Assembly: GCF_020520425.1 (NCBI RefSeq) | Contig: NC_079490.1 | Location: 6,510,001-6,574,000 of the forward strand | Direction of reading: 5' to 3' | DNA length: 64,000 nt | Origin: Spinacia oleracea | Lineage: Eukaryota > Streptophyta > Magnoliopsida > Caryophyllales > Amaranthaceae | Shown: one piece after another, positions 56,666 through 64,000 of the stretch | How positions within the stretch are numbered: position 1 is the first letter of the stretch | Layout: each line of letters begins with the position of its first letter | The notes under the pieces: generated by a model | Told to the model about the DNA's origin: nothing | What the model saw: the letters and a program-made list of their open reading frames with translations, nothing else | Databases searched by the model: none | Made by a program: the position numbers and the translations under genes

Positions 56666-57454
56666 TTATTTACTAATGTAGTAATTAAGGGATGAAAATC
56701 TTTAATTTGTTGAGAATAAATGTATGGTTTATCTACATATTCTATACAACACATATTATAAGTCCCCAATCTATCATGTATTCATGTGGTGTTCTTCCTT
56801 AAACAATGAGATTGTCTGTTCTCTTCATGTGGTGTTCTTCCTTAAACAATGAGATTAGACCACACTAGAAAAATCGGACCACAATCACCACCACCAGAAA
56901 ATTTCATACTATATCATACCAGAAAAGGCAAAAAAACACTCACATAAAACATTCACACCATACCACACCAAACCAGGAAAATCAAAGCTGAGCAGACTAG
57001 AAACTAGAAAATTCAGAACAAGCCAGGTGAAGAGAGCAAAGCCCGTTGAGTAAATAACTTTTATAGTTCAGCCGTCAAAACTAAATACTCCGTAAATACT
57101 ACGCATAATAAATGATAACAGAGAGTAAAAAGGGTTGGTGTTTTTACTTCCTTATCGTTATGTAATGACCCGAGGCATCACACCCAAACTGTAGTAAATA
57201 AGGTGTTGTATTAACTAGCAAATGAAGTACGGAGTAGTTTTTTTCTACAAGTTCTCAATAAGAAGACACAAGGGCACGAGGCAATCACAAACATCTTCGA
57301 AATAGTGCATCTTCTTATAACTAAACATCAATAAGACAAAGACAAGCTCTCAAGAGGTGCAAAAGATTGCAAGAGTCTTGAAACATAATAGGAGAAAAGT
57401 TCAAAAGAAGCAATTTACAAAAATGGCGGTTTTGTCTTGAGCAATGAAGGTCAA
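56666..57454. other. Intergenic region between convergent genes
   Basis: The 33-bp word TTCATGTGGTGTTCTTCCTT (plus AAACAATGAGATT) is repeated at 56783 and about 56826. The right part is probably the 3' untranslated region of the minus-strand gene. No other gene seen. Confidence 0.5.
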
Positions 57455-59435
57455 TCATCTGCCTAGCAAAGCAACACGATCCTTCTGCACTCCTTGAGTA
57501 ACGTTGAGGTCAAAGAGCTCACAACGTATAGGCATCTCCATTTCATAGAAAGGATTCTTTAACACATAATCGGTGTATAGCTCATAAACATATTTCAAGA
57601 GCATCTCCATATTCTGTGTTCCGGGCTCACATACCACAAAGAATTTTGTTCCTGCAAGGAACATCGAAACAATGTATTTAGTAGTGAAAAAAAAAAATGC
57701 ATGTGACAATGTAGATCATACCCTCTTCAACCAAGGGTTTACAAATTGACAAGGATGTGTTTTGATGTAAGCAACACTCAACAGGTATGTTCAAACAGAT
57801 TCTTGGCTCACTCCAAGCAACATGTTTATATTAGGTTTACAAAATAGTCGGAAATAGGAGTTAGTATAACATACAAATGCCAGAAGTTTAAAACTTTCAG
57901 CTTTCCGTTTCTTTAAACAGTACCTATCGCTGCCCCAACCAAACCACACCCTCATGGACCTTACCGGAGTTAGCACCACCGACATCAACCCCACCCACAA
58001 GAATGGCGATTAAGAAAAGAGCACTCTAGAACAATAGCTTCATCAGTTCATCTTTCCAACAAATAGCATCAACCACACCCCCACAAAAAAAATATAAAAG
58101 CACTCGGACATGTATCAATGTAAGTACTTAATACAGTGTATATGGCAGCCTTGCAGCTATGTTGAAAACAGAAAATCTGATACCAAATATCAGGGTGAGA
58201 AATGAAAGATACTTTCAAATGTTTCTCCGAAACCCATGCAAACTAAACCACATAAGAAGATTATAACTATGGAACTACCACTAGGACACCCTATCATGAA
58301 TCTGTGCACTTCTACGAGTTTCAGAAACTAAACACAACAATAGCTGCTAAGGCCGATTCCCAACTAAACACACAAGCAAATTCCAGCACCATAATTGGCT
58401 AGTTGCGAGCCTATGTAATTCCAAGAGTCTAGCACCATAACTGGCAGTAGAATCAACGTATTATTGACTTTAGAAAGCTCCATGCTTTTGAGAACACCTC
58501 CATCCAACTCTAAAATCCTGGAAATGGCCACTACTGGAAAATCATAAGCCCCGTCAAGCAACCTCTAAGATAAGATCTGTTGAGAATAGACTCCAGATGC
58601 TGGTTTAACAAGAGGGGAAGAAAAAAGTGTGGTGCCATAAGTGCCATTAGATTAAGGTTGATCCGATTATCTTTATCTTTATCTTTTTACTTGGTCTCGT
58701 GATGATCTTTACCAAATACATCAAAGTTATTAGGGTCAATATCTCCCTAAACACTTCCCCATGCCAAATAGTTCACCCCTAAACGAATCAAAAATGAATT
58801 ATTTCCCTATCAATCAAACATCATGACAAATAGTTGGTTTTTCTTTATTAGTGAATTCAAAATCATATGCATTGCATATTTCCACTCAAAATCAAAAACT
58901 AATTCTCAGATCATTTCACCACCAACATTGTCAATAATACCCACAAATGCCACAATCACACTTACAAACTCACTTCATACCCATTTCCAATTTGATCTGG
59001 CAAACCCTTTGTACACTCAATTCACCATTTTACTTTCATGTAAAACAAGAAATGTTACATTCCTTTGAAAAACATTAAAAGGAAAAAAGAAAATACCAGT
59101 GAGAGATTGGAAGCAATGGAGATCAAAGGTATCGGCTTCGAGGAGTTCAACCCCAAAACAACCCGAAACAGGCGATAATTGCTGAGAAATTGCGTGCATT
59201 GAATGCCATAAACTTGCTAATCGCAATGTATCATTTGTATCCATTCTACTAGCTGTTCCATGATCCTGATTTCCCCCACAACAAAAGAGTCAGAAATCTT
59301 CATTTCTCCAAGAAAAAACTACGAAAATCAGATTAACTGTGTGTAATTGCGAAAATTGATGGAAATTCAGAATACCTTGTAGTAAATAAGACCTCCAGAT
59401 TTGTTGATAATGTATAAGCTGTAAATTGCCGCCAT
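57455..59435 (-). CDS. TRAPPC4: Trafficking protein particle complex subunit 4 (TRAPPC4/Trs23)
   Basis: Three exons on the minus strand, with GT..AG introns and frame kept: 59435-59376, 59265-59097 and 57651-57455, giving 141 residues, the usual plant length. The protein starts MAAIYSLYIINKSGGLIYYK, continues RMDTNDTLRLASLWHSMHAI, and ends with KNPFYEMEMPIRCELFDLNV. These are the hallmarks of the TRAPP longin-like subunit Trs23/TRAPPC4. It is a core subunit of the TRAPP tethering complexes, which act as Rab GTPase exchange factors at the ER-Golgi and in the endomembrane system. The second intron is long (about 1.45 kb). The promoter lies in the shared upstream region to the right, head-to-head with nothing nearer than the ABCI gene. 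Confidence 0.95.
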
Positions 59436-60679
59436 TTTGTACTCCAATTGATCTAGTAATTTCAACGAAGAACCCTAATTGCCGAGATCGCTTTTTCGAC
59501 CCTAATTTTTCTGGGGTTTGAAGAAAATTCACGGAAGATTAATGGGGTTTTCTACTTTCAGTAAATTTGGAGAAAGAAATGAATTTGGAAGCAAAACACA
59601 GATCAATTAGTTCGACGACGGAGTTACTGGGCAAGCTTGAGCTGCTTTTCGACCTTAGATCTTTGTTGCCTGCAATATGCGTAGATCGTCAAAGACAAAA
59701 GTCCCAATATTTAGGGGTAATTTTGGATATTCGTAGTATACTCATGGAGTCATGGGTATTTTCGGTTATCCCAAAATTTAGGCTGCATTACTGCATTAGT
59801 GTGACTATTTTGGATGTTTTGACTATTTAACCACCTTTGGGATTGAATTATTTTGGATGTTTACTATTTAATCACCTTTGGGATTGATTTATTTTGGATG
59901 TTTTGACTATTTAACCAACTTTGGGATCGAGTTATCGTCATTCAAACGGTAAAAGCTTGATTAAAAAATGAAATCTTTTGAAGGTGGAAAATTCGGTGAT
60001 ATATTGATTCAATTTCGAGTAATTCTTAAAAGTATTCTCTATTCAAAGGTAATAATGTATCCCAACGTGTCTTTTAGGTGATAAAAATACTATGAGTATG
60101 AGTATTGCGTAAATTGTATGAATCAAAATGATGATTCATGACTTATTTCAGACTATGACATGAAACTATATATTGTCTCAAGTTCCACTGTTTTAATAAG
60201 AAAACAAGCATTGTATTGCTTTTGTCGAGAGACCTTAAAGTTAAATTTTGACAACTCATATAAATATTGACGTCATCTGGGAGATAATTCAATTGAACTT
60301 GTTAATCAGGAACTTTTTACTTTGGATATTCCAGTTTAGCTATACCCAAAAGGCAACAACTCTTTCCAATAGCATTCGTTTGGTTTGAATAAAATCTTAC
60401 AAAAATCAAAGATTGTCGATATACTACGTAGTTACGTAATGAAGTAAAACATTCCACACAATCATCCAAAAATAGTCAATGATGTTATGCCAAATTCTAT
60501 GTTCCATGATACCGGTATGCAATATCCAAATGCTCGATACTCTGGAAATTATTTCATTCAACATTTTTATTGTACATCTATTCATCTACTTCTTAATACC
60601 ATCAAACAAACTCTTAAAAACATTTCACATATCTTACTCCGTAATTACACAATGTATTCATTATTTATCTACAAACTTT
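59436..60679. other. TRAPPC4 upstream and intergenic region
   Basis: Contains the presumed promoter and leader of TRAPPC4 and the tandem repeats at 59808-59935. Otherwise AT-rich, no gene. The frames at 59567-59830 and 60479-60729 do not resemble proteins. Confidence 0.5.
59808..59935. repeat. Three-copy tandem repeat
   Basis: Three units of roughly 45 bp, ATTTTGGATGTTTTGACTAT followed by TTAACCACCTTTGGGATTGA, with small differences. Confidence 0.85.
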
Positions 60680-60832
60680 TATATAAGACGGTCTTACACA
60701 AAAGACCACATTGGTATTACATAAGTTAAGCAATTAAATCAATTAGTTAAGCACTGAAACAAATTAGTTAAACAATGAAACAAATTAGTTAAACAATCAA
60801 ATCCGATAAGACGATCTTTTACAAAAATTGTC
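60680..60832. mobile_element. MITE copy B with GTAAGACCG termini and internal 20-bp repeats
   Basis: Begins TATATAAGACGGTCTTACAC and ends near ATAAGACGATCTTTTACA, with four copies of a roughly 20-bp word (AATTAGTTAAACAATGAAAC) between. Reverse-orientation relative of 28977-29192. Confidence 0.7.
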
Positions 60833-61092
60833 GTTATTTATCGACCCTATACAAGTCAAATGAAAGCAAACATTTCTCTTCAAACCTAACACAAGTCTCT
60901 CTTCTCACTTTACCATCAAGAGGTCTCAACTTTGCCACGCCTTAAACTTCATTTCTTCTTTCTCAATTTTTCTTATTTATATTCATTTTCTTCTTTATAT
61001 TTTTTGGCGCTCACATTATAACCGACCCACCCAACTACCCCGACAACACTCAAATATCACCACCGCCAAATCCACCACTATTTCCGACATCA
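60833..61092 (+). promoter_or_regulatory. Upstream region of the ABCI gene
   Basis: Pyrimidine-rich, AT-rich leader region; a TTTATATTTTTTGG stretch near 60990 could serve as a TATA element. No gene. Confidence 0.35.
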
Positions 61093-62165
61093 ATGGCGGA
61101 CCCACAAACACCAGTGGTGGAGATCAACGGCTTAGAATTCACTTACCCAGGAATCGACGGTCACCCACCTCCGGGGTCCACCCCTCTAATCAAAGATTTT
61201 TCTCTCTCCCTCTTTTCCGGCGACCGTTGTCTTCTCATCGGCGCCAATGGCGCAGGTTTCTTCATTTTGATGAATTCCCTTCACAGTTTGTTTGTTTAAT
61301 TTTTTGTTCTTTTTGTAACTTTTTTTGATTTTTTGTTCAAAAGGAAAGACAACAATATTGAAGATTTTGGGAGGGAAGCATATGGTTGAGCCTCATATGG
61401 TTCGGGTTCTCGGGCGATCCGCTTTCCATGATACCAGTTTGACTACTTCTGGTGATTTGTGTTACCTTGGTGGAGAGGTTTGATTCTATTCTCCCTTTTT
61501 TTTCCTCTTTAATTTTCTGGGTAGTTGTTGATTTCATCCTGTTTAATTTCACATTGGATGTTGGTGCTTTTTTCTGTTTGATTCTGGCTATTGTTTATTA
61601 AAGGTGAAAGCGGGTTGATTTTTGAATTGTTAATAGATGAATGCATTTTGATCTTATGCTCATTTTTGTTGTGATCTCATAGTCTTATCTTGAGAAGATT
61701 GTATTGAAGTTGCTATAAAATGATTTCAAGTTAATAACACTATGATTTTGAGTAATTGGTCCTGGTGCACTATGGTTTTAATTGATTTTGGCATGTTTGA
61801 CAGGAGAGAGATCTGTTTTTGTTTGTGATTAATGATCATGAAATTTGTTGTGTTAGGGATTTAGGGCATTGGATATGTAGCTGCCTTCCTTTCTATAGCT
61901 AAATTTTAGGGTAGAATGCCCTAGTTTGAGTTAGTAGTTTATGATGGCAACGGGGAACTTAGATCATGTTCCCCTTTGAAATGCATTTAGATGTATGTGT
62001 GATTGTTGTGCTGTTCATTTATGGGGTTGCTATTGTTCTATGCAGTGGAAGCGAGATGTTGCTTTTGCTGGATTCGAGGTTTCTATACAGATGGATATTT
62101 CGGCTGAGAAGATGATATTTGGAGTAGGGGGTGTAGATCCTGCAAGAAGGGATGAACTAATAAAG
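61093..62165 (+). CDS. ABC transporter I family protein (ABCI19/20/21-type soluble ATPase), 5' part
   Basis: Three exons are visible: 61093-61255, 61344-61477 and 62046-62165, with GT..AG introns and correct phases, giving 139 residues before the gene leaves the window. It starts MADPQTP and then has [17 protein letters not shown], the Walker A motif GANGAGKTT (split by intron 1), the segment [37 protein letters not shown] and the segment [11 protein letters not shown]. This is the plant ABCI19/20/21 group: soluble ATPase subunits without membrane domains. In Arabidopsis they act together at the ER in hormone-related processes. The signature motif and Walker B are expected in exons beyond 64000; I found none up to there. 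Confidence 0.93.
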
Positions 62166-64000
62166 GTATGTTGAAATAGATTCATGTATTCGACATCTTA
62201 CTGTTTCGGACTTGCTGTGTGTCATTTGTTAGTAATCAGTAGGAACTTTAGTAAGAGCATTGAGGTTATGGATTCAATAGTTAAACTTAGCATCTCTCTA
62301 TGTCAGGAGTCTCAGTACTAGATAAACAATATTTAGTAGCGAACTATCAATTAGAACATTGAAATTCTCGAGTAGAGGGAGATGATTAAAATAAAAATTA
62401 TCCTAGTTTGATGATGCGCAGTGCATCTCAAACGGTCAAGCTCTGGAGGTCCATGAAACCCCTGGTTGTGAATTGCGCACCTCATTCCCCTTGTCGCCCC
62501 TGCAGTTGATTGCTTCCTCCACATTGAGCAACCTCATTATTGTTCTGTATTTATTTTCATACTTCTCCTGGGATTGAGGAAAGAAGGATGAATTCAACTC
62601 TTGTGGAACTTAATTTTTCTACGCATTTCTATAATTAGCTTGCTCCACCAATTGATGATTGCTTGTTTCCTTTCGATCTTCTATTCTCTTACCCTAGTCA
62701 TGTGATATTCCTCTTATGGTTCTGCACGTTTAAGGAAATTCAACAAATGCAGATTGTTGTATGAATTTACCTATTCTTCTTGCTATGCAAGATTTGAGGG
62801 CATCGATGCTCCTGAGTTTCATCATTTCATCACTGTATTTTTCTTCCCTGTTATGCATGATCTCCTTCATTTCAGTACTGAATGGTGAAACTAATAGTAT
62901 GTTTCCAACTATTAGGGAAGAACAAATCATCCAGTTAAGTTCAAATTTGGGGTCTAGAGTTCTAGACTGCAGTAAGTTAGTAACCATAAGTAATACGGAG
63001 TATTTTTTACAAGAACCATATAAGTTAATATTGGAGATTACTAGAATCTCCCTTGTAGTTTGACGACGGAGGTATTCATCTTCTGCCTCCCTCTTTAAAT
63101 GTACCTAACGGACGAAGTAGTGTTGTTGGGGATCAGCATTAGATCATCCTTTTCAGGTTCATTGTTTAGCGCACATCACAGAAAATATTGTTTTGGTTGT
63201 TAAGTTGTAGGAAGCCACGTAGGTGCAATGTGTTAGATCCTATTTCTCTTATTCTATGATCAGTAGCATGGTAGTAGGCCTCCTCTGCCACAATTATGCT
63301 CTATTCTAGAAGCAGATACATTCACTTGGTGCCAGTTACATTTACCAAATTTCCTTTTGTCCAGAACTTACCTTGGTCATCATTTCTTTCAGCATAGATC
63401 GAAATTTCCCATATTACAATAATAAGGAACTTAATTTTTATTTTTTTTTCTTCACTCTCCTCCATCTTTCTCAAGTATTCATATTTTGTGTGTTGTTTGA
63501 TCTCCATCTCAGTTCCTTGTCTTGTGCTGTTTTACACAATGTCAAGGTTCATATTTGCAATTGATCACAAACGACGAAAGGTTCATTTGCTTTTTCAGTT
63601 ATAATTTCCCAACAGTGATCTGATTCCTGTGTTTTAGATGCGAATATTTGTGGAGTCTCTATCTGCCCTTCTTGTTCTTATGCCCGTCTTAAATGAATTC
63701 CGTGGACATATGATCCTTTAGATGTAGCCCACATAGGACTTCTGAGGGTTGGATAAAGGATGATATATTGATATACTCTACCACTTACAGGTTAATGTGA
63801 ATTTCAGGTTACCGAGGTTTGTAGTTAAAGAATAGCAAGTTGAAACTTTACATTTGGCTAAGTTTCTAGATACGCTGATGACTGATAACCAACCCGTAAG
63901 TATGTATGCGTTTTCTAGTACTTCTTTTTGTTGTTCTCCCTGAGAGTAGTACATGTTCACACTTCATATAGCTCCTTCTCTGGAATAACACTCGTTAGCT
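62166..64000 (+). other. Intron 3 of the ABCI gene, running off the window
   Basis: Begins with a GTATG donor at 62166. No further ABCI exon, coding match or clear transposon is seen to the end. Frames here (62761, 63373 and others) do not resemble proteins. It is unusually long for this gene family, so an insertion further on is possible. Confidence 0.5.

Overview
This is nuclear DNA from a flowering plant: intron-containing plant genes sit in a thick layer of LTR retrotransposons, MITEs and a Helitron. The protein and repeat style suggests a Caryophyllales genome of the spinach/beet/Silene type. That species guess is an inference from memory and was not tested.

Layout. (1) 1-9090 is a Ty1-copia element (Copia-1) on the minus strand. 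It has near-intact gag and pol, a complete 5' LTR at 7707-9090, and only the last 29 bases of its 3' LTR inside the window. (2) 9091-10158 is the 3' part of a LINE ORF2, cut on both sides. (3) 10159-20619 is a Ty3-gypsy element (Gypsy-1, plus strand) with two nearly identical 2.77-kb LTRs around a ruined interior. (4) 20620-22270 is a tandem array of about 190-bp units with a tRNA-like sequence inside it. (5) 22920-28290 is a young Ty1-copia element (Copia-2, plus strand) with TSD attat. (6) 29644-31007 is a two-exon LBD (LOB-domain) transcription factor gene of the LBD22/27 type. (7) 31515-37070 is a pile of MITEs, a 3.2-kb Helitron nested in a TIR element, and scrambled LBD gene fragments. 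(8) 38007-45536 is a Stowaway-like MITE carrying a short-LTR copia (Copia-3, TSD gttcc) and a long foldback hairpin element. Copia-3 itself holds a truncated Copia-1 relative and a gypsy LTR piece. (9) 46885-55355 is a Tat/Retand-type gypsy element (Gypsy-2, TSD gttat). It has lost its 5' end but carries a multi-exon gene on its antisense strand. (10) 55.9-64 kb is genic: a plant invertase/pectin methylesterase inhibitor gene (plus), the TRAPPC4/Trs23 trafficking gene (minus) and the first three exons of an ABCI19/20/21-type soluble ABC ATPase gene (plus), which runs off the window.

How the genes relate. The four host genes (LBD, PMEI/invertase inhibitor, TRAPPC4, ABCI) are functionally unrelated single loci. 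The rest is transposon history that can be partly ordered: each intact target-site duplication dates an insertion after its surroundings. Three observations deserve most attention. They are the spliced antisense gene inside Gypsy-2, the two cases of fresh LTRs around decayed or mixed interiors (Gypsy-1 and the 39.6-kb Copia-1 copy), and the 44.46-45.32-kb hairpin with repeated CCATGG palindromes.

All coordinates come from reading by eye. Splice sites were chosen by GT/AG and reading-frame continuity, and no database search was possible.
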